The notes under the pieces are model-generated. The model ran no database searches. It was not told the DNA's origin and saw only the letters and a list, made by a program, of their open reading frames with translations. Shown here one piece after another: positions 1 to 10,714 of a stretch of 64,000 nucleotides of DNA. The translations under genes and the position numbers were made by a program. The number at the start of each line of letters is the position of its first letter. Within the stretch, counting starts at the first letter, position 1. Source of the DNA: Cyathus striatus (lineage: Eukaryota > Basidiomycota > Agaricomycetes > Agaricales > Nidulariaceae); contig JAOVFP010000002.1 in the NCBI GenBank assembly GCA_025738555.1, forward strand, positions 7,316,001-7,380,000. Reading direction: 5' to 3'.

Positions 1-154
1 ACTCGAAATCCCTAAAAAGGCAATTTTTGAAGCACAAAAGGCCTTAATGCCGATAACTTTTACCCCTCCTAAATTCGACGAGTTGGACCGGTCGGTATAT
101 CGATACGATACAATCGTTCATATCACGTGAACGCAGTCTCACGATACCGACCGG

Positions 155-1419
155 TGTGACGCCACCTGTGCATTTAGGCGTAAAATTGCACATTTCTACC
201 ATTTACAGTCTTAAATCTGTACACATTAATGAACCCCAGATAATAAATAAAGATCTATGGACTGCTACAAAATAGCAAACCTTGTACTTATTGGCCTTTT
301 ATTTGGGTTAATATTCAACAGTTCATATCATAAAATATAGTACAAGTGCTTCTATGTCCAACCTACCATTAGCCTGGTGTGTAGGAAAAGATATTAAATA
401 TTGAAGGGACCGCTTTTCTGCCAGTCACATGACTTGTATATGTTTTAATTTCACTCTGATACCGCTAAGTTGTTTGTTTGGCATCAGGATTGAAGTCTAA
501 CAAATAGTCAATGACATAAATATGAATTAAAGAATATTTCAAAGTGATGTAGAATAGTCAATTCTTCATCAATCAGGATGATTTTGGTCTTGATCGGAAG
601 CTAGAATTTAGTACTTTCTATTCTAGTATGATAGGGAATGGTCTCACCGAAGCACAGGCCTGGATAAGAACAAAACATTAGATCAAAGATGACAATTTTA
701 TGATGATCTACCCAAAATGATCAATGATGAGACACTGTAGCATCTGAAAACCATGGGAATGGAACATTCTAGAGGATTCTAATGCCTCGGAGTAACTCAT
801 AGTCAAATGATAGCTAAATAAAGACACAAATAAGGACAGGGGAAGTGTTTCAGGTAGATATATGTAGTATACAATGTCTGGGAAAATCATAATAATAGTT
901 CTGGGCTTTGTATATTTAAGTAGGTACTATAGAGGGTAGAAAGGCAAGCAGATTCGCACCTTTCTTGCCCAGGTACAATAGGTATTGGGTAGTGGTTTAG
1001 GTCTTATTTGTTTCAAAGAATATATTGTTTTGGTTCGCATTTTGGGTATCTTTTGGAAAGAATTGAAGTTCTGAGACTCCAGAGAGGGCCTAGGACTTAG
1101 TTATTTCAATAAAGTGGTTTCATAAGAGTAAAGGGTTGCTCTTGTTTCGGTTTTCTAAGAAGTTGTACTAGCAAAGGGTTGTTAAGACACTTCTACAAAG
1201 TTTAAAGTAGTACAAAGGTGTATTACTTGAATTCTACAATAAAATTCTATTGCATTTCGATTCAAAAGCTTTTCAAACGATTTAAACTTGCATAAGACAA
1301 TAAGAAGGAACACCCACCTTTCCCACAACTCGCACTTAAAGAGTCTTGTGAATTTTATAGTGAAATAAGTTGCAAACATAGAGCCAATTTCACTACTAGA
1401 ACACAAGTACCCCTTTTCA
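155..1419 (+). repeat. 5' LTR of Gypsy-1
   Basis: Direct repeat of 12000-13264, 1265 bp, TG...CA ends. Small ORFs inside it are the same in both LTRs and look like chance. It should carry the promoter and polyadenylation signals of the sense transcript. Confidence 0.95.
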
Positions 1420-1440
1420 ATTGGAGCCCACCGCGAGGGC
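1420..1440 (+). other. putative primer binding site of Gypsy-1
   Basis: Directly after the 5' LTR the sequence reads attggagcccaccgcgaggg. A TGG one or two bases after the LTR end, matching the CCA tail of a tRNA, is the usual primer site layout. I could not assign the priming tRNA. Confidence 0.55.
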
Positions 1441-1545
1441 TGGGTAATTATTGTCAAAGTATCTTTAAAACGAACTCAGAAGCCTTTCAAAGAAGTTTAA
1501 AGTCAACCTACTTTAAGCATCTTTTAAATTGGAACTTGTCAATAA

Positions 1546-3450
1546 AATTCCAATTGTTCATTTAAGACGGCACCTAAAAAGCCTACTCAAAGAACTGAGG
1601 AGGGTGGTACAACTGCTTCTACTAGTGCTCAGAATAACCCCAAACTAAGAACTACTCAAAACTCTCAGAAGGCTGGTTTCACACCTCCACTAGGGAGTTC
1701 ATCTCAGACAACCAGGAGTAATAATCCTGCTGAAAGTAGATTTGAAGAAAGGGTACAAGCAAACTTAGCTGTACAAGAAAGGCGCCAGTCTAGCTCTTCA
1801 CATTTGGTTCAGCAACCTCATTCTATAACTGAATCAAATCCACAAAGAACACCTACAAATTCTGCAGCTCCACCACAAAGTCATATTCAATTTCGAAGAA
1901 ATAGGAATTTTATAAGACCTTCTGTTTCACCACTAAGAGCAAAAATGACGAAACCACATATGCCAAGAGCACTTTCTAATGATGCACCAAGATGGGATGT
2001 GTCCAAAATGGATGAACTGGAAGATTTCTTAGAATTACTTGAACAGATGTTTGAGATATCTGAAATTTCTGGTGACAAGGCAAAAATTCAATGGGCAATT
2101 GCCTATGTTGGCTCTTCAGAGAGAAAAGATTGGAAGTCATTTGATGAATCAAAGGGTGATAGCTGGGAAGCATTTAAGACAAGAATATTCATAGAATATC
2201 CAGAAGCTGATAGTACAAAAGGATCTCTGGAGCGCTTGAGAAGCATAAGCAGAGAATACAGAGGAATCAGCCGTCTAGATGAAACTAGACTAAGAGCATT
2301 TATTAGGAAGTTCCATAGCGAATATAAGAAGCTCACTGAAGGGTCTTCCATCATCTCAAATAGGGAAGCAGTTGAATACTTCCAAGGTGCATTGGATGAG
2401 GAATTTCAGGAAGCTTTGGATATGCGCTTGCTGTTGGTAAAGAAAGTAGCTTCTCCTGCAACTACAACAACAGGAGGAAGTACTACTGCTACTACTACAA
2501 CAACAACAACAACAAGTACTTCTACCACTAATAAAGTAGCTAGGAAAGAGGATCCCTATGAATTGAAAGAAGTAATGGACATGGCTTTGAGTATTACCAT
2601 GGATAGAACTCTGAGGAAAGCAACTGAAATAAATGTAAATCAGCGAGCTACTTCTTCAAGCTATGATGTAATTCCAGACCAGGCCATAAAGAAAGAATTT
2701 GTATCCCTAAAAGAAGGGATTCAAAAAGAAGTTAGTTCTATTGCACAAGAAGTCAATGCCATGAAAGACTCTTGGAAGACCACCGAAAAATTGATGAAAA
2801 ATTATTTTGAAGGTGTTCAGTCTGAAGGGACTTCTTTGAACCGAACCAACAGAGCTATGAATGATCCTTCTACCATTCAAAATAGGAAATGTTTTTACTG
2901 TGGACAACTAGGTCATGGTTGGTTACAATGTCCAGTAAAAGACAGAGACATAACCAATGGGAGAGTAATAATTAAGGATCAAAATAAGCTTTACTTTGGG
3001 GATGGGCAAAGTATGCCAAGAGGTGATGGTCCAATCAAGGACAAGGTAGAAAGACACTATTCAGCAAAAGTTAATATGTATGACTTAATGCCTGAATTTC
3101 CACCTGGTGTTCTGGACCTTTCTCCTGTCAATAGTACTAATGAGGAGGGATATTCACTATATGTCAATGCTATAAAGGACAATAGAGATGCCCAGTTAGA
3201 AGCAAAAGATAAAGAATTGGAGAGACAAGAAAGAGCACTCCATGAAATGAGACAGAAAGTAGTTCAGCTTAATCAGAGGAATAATTTCACAAATATTCCT
3301 AGTCCAGTTTCTCAGCCAGTAGCAACTTCAGAAACAAGTCTGTTGTTAGCTGAATTGAGTAAACTCAGAGATGAGTTGAATAATTTAAAGAAAGATCAGT
3401 TAGTCCAGACTAGGAGTTCAAGTAAATTGGACTCTCAGCAGGATTTCTGA
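1546..3450 (+). CDS. Gypsy-1 Gag (capsid/nucleocapsid)
   Basis: Structural protein that packages element RNA into cytoplasmic particles. The frame is open from 1546 but has no ATG before 1945. The composition (Ser/Thr/Gln-rich) already looks coding from about 1564, so translation may start at a non-AUG codon or from an exon joined by splicing; the ATG at 1945 is the first conventional candidate. A CCHC zinc knuckle (CFYCGQLGHGWLQC) lies at about 2890-2931. A Thr run near 2460-2530 comes from an ACA/ACT microsatellite. The C-terminal part is charged and likely coiled coil. It ends in TGA nine bases before the next ORF, which is in another frame. The zinc knuckle and position make the identification firm; the start is unsure. 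Confidence 0.85.
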   Translation, partial: NSNCSFKTAPKKPTQRTEEGGTTASTSAQNNPKLRTTQNSQKAGFTPPLGSSSQTTRSNNPAESRFEERVQANLAVQERRQSSSSHLVQQPHSITESNPQRTPTNSAAPPQSHIQFRRNRNFIRPSVSPLRAKMTKPHMPRALSNDAPRWDVSKMDELEDFLELLEQMFEISEISGDKAKIQWAIAYVGSSERKDWKSFDESKGDSWEAFKTRIFIEYPEADSTKGSLERLRSISREYRGISRLDETRLRAFIRKFHSEYKKLTEGSSIISNREAVEYFQGALDEEFQEALDMRLLLVKKVASPATTTTGGSTTATTTTTTTTSTSTTNKVARKEDPYELKEVMDMALSITMDRTLRKATEINVNQRATSSSYDVIPDQAIKKEFVSLKEGIQKEVSSIAQEVNAMKDSWKTTEKLMKNYFEGVQSEGTSLNRTNRAMNDPSTIQNRKCFYCGQLGHGWLQCPVKDRDITNGRVIIKDQNKLYFGDGQSMPRGDGPIKDKVERHYSAKVNMYDLMPEFPPGVLDLSPVNSTNEEGYSLYVNAIKDNRDAQLEAKDKELERQERALHEMRQKVVQLNQRNNFTNIPSPVSQPVATSETSLLLAELSKLRDELNNLKKDQLVQTRSSSKLDSQQDF

Positions 3451-3458
3451 AGCGTCCA

Positions 3459-4598
3459 ATGAAGGAGAGAACTAGGCAGCAAAATAATAGGATCAAGGCT
3501 GGTACTAGTAAAACTCCAGAGGACAGACATAGAAATATTGATCCTCCTTTAGATGATTCCAGTTCTGATGAAGAAATAATAGAAAAACCTATAAAAAATT
3601 CGAAAAATAAAAAAGTCACATTTAAGGATTCAGAGATTCAAGAATTGCCTTATTTATATGTACCACCAGTTCAGCCAGCTATAGACACTAGATTTATCAA
3701 CAAAACCAAGGAAGACTTTGATATTCAACCAAAAGGGCCAGTATACAAACATCAGGCACCAGTTGAAGCCACTGTTGAAATTGATAGAATTGTTGATAAG
3801 ATGTTGAGCCAAGATGCAGTGCTTTCTCATGAGGAGTTACTTGCCATTTCTCCAGCATACAGAAAAGCATATAAAGACAGGATATCTAGTAAGAGAATAA
3901 TGATTGGCAATCCAGAAAAAGTAAATGACACAAAAGAAAAGAGTACATCATCACAGCAAGACCAAAATGTTAAGACTGTTATGCTAAGTAGTCTGGAACA
4001 GCCTACTGCTCAAATCAAAACTGTGGATACAGAGGAAGGAATTAAACAAGTATGGTTTATTAGCGATCCAATAATGCAATACTTGGAAACCCTACCACTG
4101 AGTGAAAGAGATTCAGCAGTTTTTGTAGCAAGAGAGTCTGAAAATTTAAGAATGGTTACTTGTATGGTGAATGGAATTAAAGAAGAAGAAGCTTTACTTG
4201 ATTCAGGTTCACAGATTATATCTATGAGCAAGGAAACTGCTGATAGTTGTAGGATTTCTTATAATCCAGATATAACTGTACCTATGCAAAGTGCAAATGG
4301 ACAAGTACAAAAGACTTGTGGATTAGCTCAAAATGTTCCTTTTAGATTTGGAACATTAACAATCTATATGCAAGTTCATGTTGTATTTGACCCACCCTAC
4401 AAGATATTGATGGGACGTCCATTTGACTGCTTGACAGAAAGTGAAGTAAAGAATTATATTGATGGTGCTCAATCTGTGACAATTAAGGATCCCAACACAG
4501 GAGAAAGATGTGTTATTCCTACTTATGCCAGAGGAGAGAAGCCAACAATAATGAAAAGAAATGAAAGACAAAATTTTCAGTTCAACTCGAGGATTTGA
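3459..4598 (+). CDS. Gypsy-1 aspartic protease ORF
   Basis: A 379-residue ORF. The C-terminal third carries the retropepsin-like catalytic motif LLDSGSQ near 4192-4212 and the later hydrophobic-G motif ILMGRPFD near 4405-4430. Retroelement proteases process Gag-Pol. The N-terminal two thirds are charged and have no family I recognise. It is a separate frame from gag and from pol. Its stop overlaps the pol start as TGATG at 4596-4600, a layout compatible with termination-reinitiation rather than one fused polyprotein. Confidence 0.8.
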   Translation: MKERTRQQNNRIKAGTSKTPEDRHRNIDPPLDDSSSDEEIIEKPIKNSKNKKVTFKDSEIQELPYLYVPPVQPAIDTRFINKTKEDFDIQPKGPVYKHQAPVEATVEIDRIVDKMLSQDAVLSHEELLAISPAYRKAYKDRISSKRIMIGNPEKVNDTKEKSTSSQQDQNVKTVMLSSLEQPTAQIKTVDTEEGIKQVWFISDPIMQYLETLPLSERDSAVFVARESENLRMVTCMVNGIKEEEALLDSGSQIISMSKETADSCRISYNPDITVPMQSANGQVQKTCGLAQNVPFRFGTLTIYMQVHVVFDPPYKILMGRPFDCLTESEVKNYIDGAQSVTIKDPNTGERCVIPTYARGEKPTIMKRNERQNFQFNSRI

Positions 4599-7500
4599 TG
4601 AATGATCAAGGAGAGTTAGCAATAATGATAACTGAAGATTTGAATGGAAAAATGAGTATTGAAGGATATGTAGAACCAAAGAAAGATAACTTTACCAAGA
4701 CTGAGTTGCAGTACTTATACTTGGAAAAGTCTCTAAATGATACAGCATATTCACCTGATGACAAAGCTCTATTACAGTTTCACTTGGAACAGGTGAAAGG
4801 AAATAAAAGCTATGAGGATGAATTTGTCGCCCCTTCAAAAAGAAAAATGAATAATGCAACTGTACGAACAGGAAAACATAACATACCTAAGAAGGTTGAA
4901 GTGTTTGCTGGAAAGAAATACAAACCAGTTGGTGTAAAAGTTAGGCCTGTGTTAGCAGAATTACCTGAACAATTTCGCATAAAAAGAGATATACAAGGTG
5001 ATCCTTTAGCAGACTTGCCAAAACTTAATCCCAATCCACCTGATTTCATTCCTACTGGGCGTTACACAGAAGAAAGAAAGACAAAGATTGATGATGTGCA
5101 TTCAGATAATTTTCTCCTTTCTGAAGAAAGAAAATTAATGCATCATTTAATGATGGAACAAAATGAAGCCTTTGCTTGGGATGATTCTGAACGAGGTAGT
5201 TTTAAAGAGGAGTATTTTCCACCAGTGGAAATGCCAACTATTCCTCATAAACCTTGGGTAATTAAGAATATTCCAATACCACTGGCAATTTATGATGAAG
5301 TATGCAGAATTATTAAGACCAAGATTGAAGCTGGAGTATATGAACCATCCAATTCATCTTACAGGTCAAGATGGTTCTGTGTAGTTAAGAAAGATGGAAA
5401 GAGTCTTAGACTAGTTCATAGTCTTGAACCATTAAATGCAGTTACAATTGCACATTCAGGTTTACCACCAGCTACTCAGGAACTTGCTAGTCATTTTGCA
5501 GGAAGAGCTTGTGGAGGAATTTTAGACCTTTATGTTGGCTATGATGAAAGAGTGTTAGCAGAAAATTCAAGAGATTTGACTACCTTTCAAACACCTTTTG
5601 GAGCTTTAAGATTAGTGACTCTACCAATGGGATGGACCAATTCAGTACCAATTTTCCATGATGATGTTACATATATTCTGCAAGATGAAATACCAGAATA
5701 TACACAACCATATGTGGATGATGCACCTGTAAGAGGCCCAGCAACAAGATATGAAAAGGAAGATGGCTCATATGAAATGATACCTGAAAATCCTGGAATC
5801 AGACGATTTGTCTGGGAACATATGAACAATGTTAACAGGGTTTTACAGAGAATGAAATATGTAAATGGTACTTTCTCAGGTCCTAAAGCAGTGATCTGTG
5901 CTGAGACCATTACTGTAGTTGGATATGATTGCAGTTATAAAGGGAAAATGCCAATTCAAAAGACAATTGATGTAATCCTCAACTGGGGACCTTTGAAGGA
6001 TGTTAGTGATGTTAGAGCATTTATGGGAACTGTAGTTCGCTGTAGAAATCACATTCCTGACTTCTCACTAATGGCAGGACCACTCTATGATTTGCTCAAG
6101 AAGGATGCAATATTTGAGTGGGGTGAAAAAGAACAAGCATCTCAAAATGCAATTAAAGAAGCAGTACAACATTGCTTCCCCACTAGGAATCCTGACTATT
6201 CAAGTAAGGAACCAGTAGTTCTTGCAGTAGATACATCTTGGAGAGCAGCAGGGTATTACATCTATCAAAGAGATGAGAATGATCCAAAGAAAGTACACTA
6301 TGTTAAGTTTGGATCTATCCAACTAGATCCAAGACAGCAAAGATATTCTCAACCAAAGAGAGAACTATGTGGTTTGCGCATGGTACTAGAAGAAGAAAAA
6401 TATTTACTATGGGGATGCCGAAATCTAGTTATTGAGACAGATGCAAAATATTTATTTGGGATGTTAAATAATCCTGGAGAAATGCCAAATGCAACTGTTA
6501 ATCGATGGGTAGACTATATTAGGACTAATTATTTCTTTACCTTAAGACATAAGGCAGGGAAAACATTTGGACCAGATGGTTTATCTAGAAGAAGGTATTA
6601 CCCAGGTGATAAGACAACACGAAGATTTGATGATGGTTCAGAAGATGAATCTGGAGATATTGAACTTGTAAAAGAGCATGCAAATACACCAGATCCATTG
6701 CCATTAGAATCTTTCAAAGAAATAATTGATTCTAGGACTGGATTTTATCAAGGTTTAGCTAGAGACATTTATGATTTTGAGCATGAGTTAGGCTTAGCAA
6801 AAGAGGAATCAGAAAAGGATGATTTAGTGCGACAACAAATAATGTCACATTCAGAGTGTCCACCTGAAACCAAAGCATATCTCACCTTTGTTCATATGTC
6901 TAGACCAGTAATTCCAGATCTAGAGCTAAAGTATGATCCTGATATTCAACAAGAATATCCAGAAGATATGAGAAGTGGAAGTGCAAAAGAATTTGATACA
7001 AAGCTAATAAAGATTAAAGAATGGCTGCAAAGCAGCAAGCGAGAAAGACCAGCTAATATGACTGATAAGAAATACTTGTCATTCACTAGAACAGCTAGTC
7101 ATTTCTTCATAATGAATGGACGATTTTATAGAAAGAATAATGGAAATGAACATCAACTTGTAGTTGGTAAAGAACATCGCATGTATATGATATCAGCAGC
7201 ACATGACCATCTTGGACATAGAGGTGTGTATGCTACCAATAGATTAATTGCACAGCGATTTTGGTGGCCAGAAATGGAAAGAGACATTGCTTGGTATGTA
7301 AAGACTTGTGATATTTGTCAGAAGCGACAAAAGCTTTTGATAGAGACTCAACCAGTTTTAACACACACACCATCAATATTTCAAGTACTACACACTGATG
7401 TCATGCATATGACACCACATTCAAATGGATATAAGTTTATCATACAAGGACGATGTTCATTATCTTCTTGGGTTGAGGCAAGAGCATTAAGAAGTCAGAC

Positions 7501-7657
7501 AGCAGAAACCATTGGTAACTGGCTCTTTGAAGATATTATGTGCCGATGGGGAGGTATAAGAGAAATTGTTACAGACAATGCAGGAGCATTTATTAATGCT
7601 ACTGCGTTGGCTTCAGGACAATTATGGTGTGAAAGGAATTTCAATTTCACCATATAA
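4598..7657 (+). CDS. Gypsy-1 Pol: reverse transcriptase, RNase H, N-terminal integrase
   Basis: Reads from the ATG at 4598 that overlaps the protease stop. The reverse transcriptase has a catalytic YVDD box (QPYVDDAP, near 5707-5730) where many gypsy elements have YMDD or YIDD, plus the TPFGALR and LPMGWTN motifs. RNase H follows ([12 protein letters not shown], near 6225; the Glu-containing motif KRELCG). The integrase has an HHCC zinc domain (H..H..CDICQ, about 7203-7322) and two acidic core residues, HTDVMHM and VTDNAG. At about 7605 the frame goes wrong and runs to a stop at 7655-7657; the rest of the integrase is in the frame of 7566-8435. Domain order is that of Ty3/gypsy. Confidence 0.9.
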   Translation: MNDQGELAIMITEDLNGKMSIEGYVEPKKDNFTKTELQYLYLEKSLNDTAYSPDDKALLQFHLEQVKGNKSYEDEFVAPSKRKMNNATVRTGKHNIPKKVEVFAGKKYKPVGVKVRPVLAELPEQFRIKRDIQGDPLADLPKLNPNPPDFIPTGRYTEERKTKIDDVHSDNFLLSEERKLMHHLMMEQNEAFAWDDSERGSFKEEYFPPVEMPTIPHKPWVIKNIPIPLAIYDEVCRIIKTKIEAGVYEPSNSSYRSRWFCVVKKDGKSLRLVHSLEPLNAVTIAHSGLPPATQELASHFAGRACGGILDLYVGYDERVLAENSRDLTTFQTPFGALRLVTLPMGWTNSVPIFHDDVTYILQDEIPEYTQPYVDDAPVRGPATRYEKEDGSYEMIPENPGIRRFVWEHMNNVNRVLQRMKYVNGTFSGPKAVICAETITVVGYDCSYKGKMPIQKTIDVILNWGPLKDVSDVRAFMGTVVRCRNHIPDFSLMAGPLYDLLKKDAIFEWGEKEQASQNAIKEAVQHCFPTRNPDYSSKEPVVLAVDTSWRAAGYYIYQRDENDPKKVHYVKFGSIQLDPRQQRYSQPKRELCGLRMVLEEEKYLLWGCRNLVIETDAKYLFGMLNNPGEMPNATVNRWVDYIRTNYFFTLRHKAGKTFGPDGLSRRRYYPGDKTTRRFDDGSEDESGDIELVKEHANTPDPLPLESFKEIIDSRTGFYQGLARDIYDFEHELGLAKEESEKDDLVRQQIMSHSECPPETKAYLTFVHMSRPVIPDLELKYDPDIQQEYPEDMRSGSAKEFDTKLIKIKEWLQSSKRERPANMTDKKYLSFTRTASHFFIMNGRFYRKNNGNEHQLVVGKEHRMYMISAAHDHLGHRGVYATNRLIAQRFWWPEMERDIAWYVKTCDICQKRQKLLIETQPVLTHTPSIFQVLHTDVMHMTPHSNGYKFIIQGRCSLSSWVEARALRSQTAETIGNWLFEDIMCRWGGIREIVTDNAGAFINATALASGQLWCERNFNFTI

Positions 7658-8435
7658 CTCTTCTGCTAATGGAAAAGTTGAAAGAGCACATTGGGATTTG
7701 CGTCAGATTTTGTATAAAGCCACAAATGGTGAATTAAATAGATGGTACTGGCATCTACACCATGCACTATGGGCTGATCGCATTTCCATAAGAAAAGGAA
7801 CTGGGTGTTCACCATACTTTATGGTTACTGGAGCACATCCAATTCTCCCTCTTGATCTGCAAGAAGCAACTTGGTTAGTACAATGGCCAGGCAGACCAAT
7901 TACAACTGATGAATTAATTGGACTGAGAGCACAAGCACTGGCTAAACATACAGCACATGTTGAACAAATGAGAGAGCGGATCACAAAAGAAAAAATGAAC
8001 AGAGTTCGACGTCTAGAAATAGCTAACAGGTTTAAAATAAAGAAGTATATATTTAAACCTGGGGACTTAGTACTTGTAAGGAATTCTATAATAGAAACTT
8101 CACATAATCAAAAGATGAAACCGAGGTTTTTAGGACCTATGGTGGTAATCTCTAGAGGAAAAGGAGGTGCATACATATTAGCTGAACTTAATGGTTCAGT
8201 TGCTCAGAATAAGTTTGCAGCATTCCGTGTGATTCCTTACTATGCACGAAGGCGAATAGAACTGCCTAAGAATATCTATGATTTTATTGATTTATCTAAG
8301 AAAGGTTTAAAACTATTACAAGATAGTCCTGTAGAGAATGATATTTCACCTCAAGGGACTTATACTGATAATGTAATAGAGGATGAAATAAATGAATATA
8401 TTTCATCACCTTCTGAAGATGAACTCAATAATTAA
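7606..8435 (+). pseudogene. Gypsy-1 integrase C-terminal part, displaced by a frameshift
   Basis: The open frame here begins at 7566, but homology moves into it only at about 7606. It carries the catalytic Glu segment ([13 protein letters not shown], near 7669) and the rest of the integrase to a stop at 8433-8435. Since the preceding Pol frame ends 22 codons later in unrelated residues, a single-base indel (or sequencing error) near 7605 is the simplest reading. Apart from this the element looks intact. I see no chromodomain at the C-terminus, unlike Gypsy-2. Confidence 0.8.
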
Positions 8436-8606
8436 ATGATCACAAAAAGACAAATTTATAAGAAAGTTATCACAACGACAAATTTATAGTAACTAATTTA
8501 CATTGAATAAACAAGATAATTAATGAAATTAATAATTAGCATGAGGAGATAAGATATACATAAACATAACTTACAGAATGCATTTAATAAGCTAATGAAA
8601 AATAAA

Positions 8607-9895
8607 TTAGTAATGAATAACTAAAGTAAGAATAAAAGACGACTTACCAAAGCACGAAAACATTCCATACCAAAGGTCAAACAAGAAACCTCCCAAAGTG
8701 CGATCCACTTGAGGAACTTGCAAGACTAGGGGAAAGGATGGAGCTTGAGCCACAGGGAGAACGAGTGGTTGGATATGCGCTGGTTCAGGGCGCTGGATGG
8801 CAGACTCAATACAAAGAAGCCATCCGATATGCTTGCCATTCAACCAAATGCCATACCGCTGCCTAAACTCCATCTCCCTCACAAAGACCTCTCCACCTGG
8901 TACCAGCTCCCACTTTTGGTAATCGACAAATTGAACAAGTTGACCAGGGATTTTAAGACGACGATTCTTGTGACCAATGACATCAAAACATGGAAGTCGG
9001 CTTTCTGGGATACCAAACTGGGATGGATCAGGAGTGATTTCCTGAGTAAGAATCTCGTAGATATCGAAAAGAATAGTGGAAGTGAGCATTGCGATAAGAG
9101 CTCTGAGTGTGAAAGAAAAAGAGAAGTGGGGAAACAACCTAATGAAAAGTCAGAAGTTCTTATAATAGAAGAGCCGATTTGAAGTACACGTGATATGGTT
9201 TGAAAAAGAACAGTAACATACCAAGTATCACCGAAGTCCTGATCGCCGGCTAATCTACCTTTGCTCAATTCAATACCTTTTTGACTGGAGCTTACTCAAT
9301 CACTCAGAAAATCTGCAGAAATGACATATGATTGTTTTCAACTATTTACGAAAATAATAAAGTATTTTAAAGCTGCTAGAGTGTATAAACTAAGTTACAT
9401 TATGATAAACGAAAAGAGAAAACATACGAGGATAAAATTTTCTAGTTGGCTAAAAATAAGTCAGTTACGAAATTATTATGAGAGAAAGAAAGAAAAGAGC
9501 TTACGTGATGGTTGACGGATTAGATCCAGCCAATAATAGGGTCCTTCTGATTGGGGCTTGTCTTTGGGAAAAAACTTGGTTCTTCCTTGTCTAACCCACA
9601 ACGACCCAACATAGACAGAATTCCAAAAAATCCAGAATTCATTGAGGTGGTCTCCATCCCAAAATACCACCACGTTCTCGCGCATAAGGAACGAAATATT
9701 TCCACCTTCACATTTGATGGGCTTCCTTGTATAATGAAACTCGAAGGCGGGGTCGGTCGAGAGAAATGATCGTGGCCAGCGTTCAAAGAGTACAGTGGTG
9801 AGAGCGTCAGAACGAAGGACTAAGAAGGGAGTATTGAGACTTTCTGAAAGAATGCGGATGAGCATTGTAGTGGAAATAAGATAACGAGTAGACAT
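8607..9895 (-). CDS. antisense spliced gene(s) inside Gypsy-1, unknown function
   Basis: Minus-strand coding region between pol and the 3' LTR. My model is exon 9895-9505, exon 9258-9222 and exon 9138 to about 8648, with GT-AG junctions whose phases fit (the codon for Trp is split at the second junction). The 3' end is unsure: the frame stays open to 8607, but a good GTAAGT donor lies at 8647-8642. An alternative is two adjacent genes, since an internal ATG at about 9090 opens a segment loosely resembling the N-terminus at 9895 (a hydrophobic start and a GG-then-Trp region in both). I recognise no domain. The frame opposes the retrotransposon transcript, so it needs its own promoter. Confidence 0.55.
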
Positions 9896-10714
9896 TGTAA
9901 TGAAGGTAAAGAAAGACGATGATGGAATGACTTATGAATTCATGCGAGCAAGTGCATATTTAAATGGTTCAGAAATTGAGTTTAGCCTTGGTACGTGCCA
10001 GGAATAAATTACCAATTCATACTATGACAAATATGTCAAGCATAGCCACCAATCGAATTAAGGGACAGTTAGGCTATCTTATCAAATATATGGTACCACA
10101 CGGTCCGAACTTGCCGATCTGTCAAAGACTTAGTAACCGTTGCTACTCAAAGCTAGCACTAATTCATGACAGTCCGGCTCCGCTACTTTTCAATAACCGG
10201 CAGCCAATTCTGTCAAGCGCTTTGACATCTAAGTCCTTGATATGACACTTCTGTCATACCAGATCCATAAATGGCCAAATTATTCATTTAGATTCAATTG
10301 TGGCAATGAAATACTTGGTACATGAAAATGACTAAATGAACAAATGACGTTTTCAAATGACAACTCAATTGAAACTACTAATTACAATTTATTGATAATG
10401 AAATATTGTTTTAGTTCAATGCAGACTGATATTTTAATGAAGAATAATTATGAATACATTAAGAAAATACAGAATTGAAGTGTTTCTAATATAGTTACAT
10501 CCCCACAACTTGTATAAAATATTTGACAAAGATATTGACAAGTTTGGTGCCTGAAAGATCGAATTTTGCATGGGATCTTAACTAAAATACTTCAATAACT
10601 TAATTTAAAACGAAATATTAAGGAAAATGAAGCTGTCTTTATAAAAACTGTAATACATGGTAGTATTATGAATCACTACCTAACATTTCTTTAAGATGCT
10701 AAAGATACATAAAA
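9896..10714. other. Gypsy-1 internal noncoding spacer
   Basis: About 820 bp between the two antisense coding regions. It is AT-rich in its second half and has only a weak 93-codon plus-strand frame (9964-10245) with no family resemblance. By position it would hold the promoter of the 9895 gene and the terminator of the 11876 gene. I see no defined element. Confidence 0.4.

Noticed and set aside
708..890. 60-codon minus-strand ORF present in both Gypsy-1 LTRs (also 12553-12735)
   Set aside because: Identical because the LTRs are identical; no domain and inside regulatory LTR sequence. Not evidence of a gene.
8745..9182. 145-codon plus-strand ORF within Gypsy-1
   Set aside because: Overlaps the antisense coding exons, which have better splice structure and phase agreement; probably a shadow frame.
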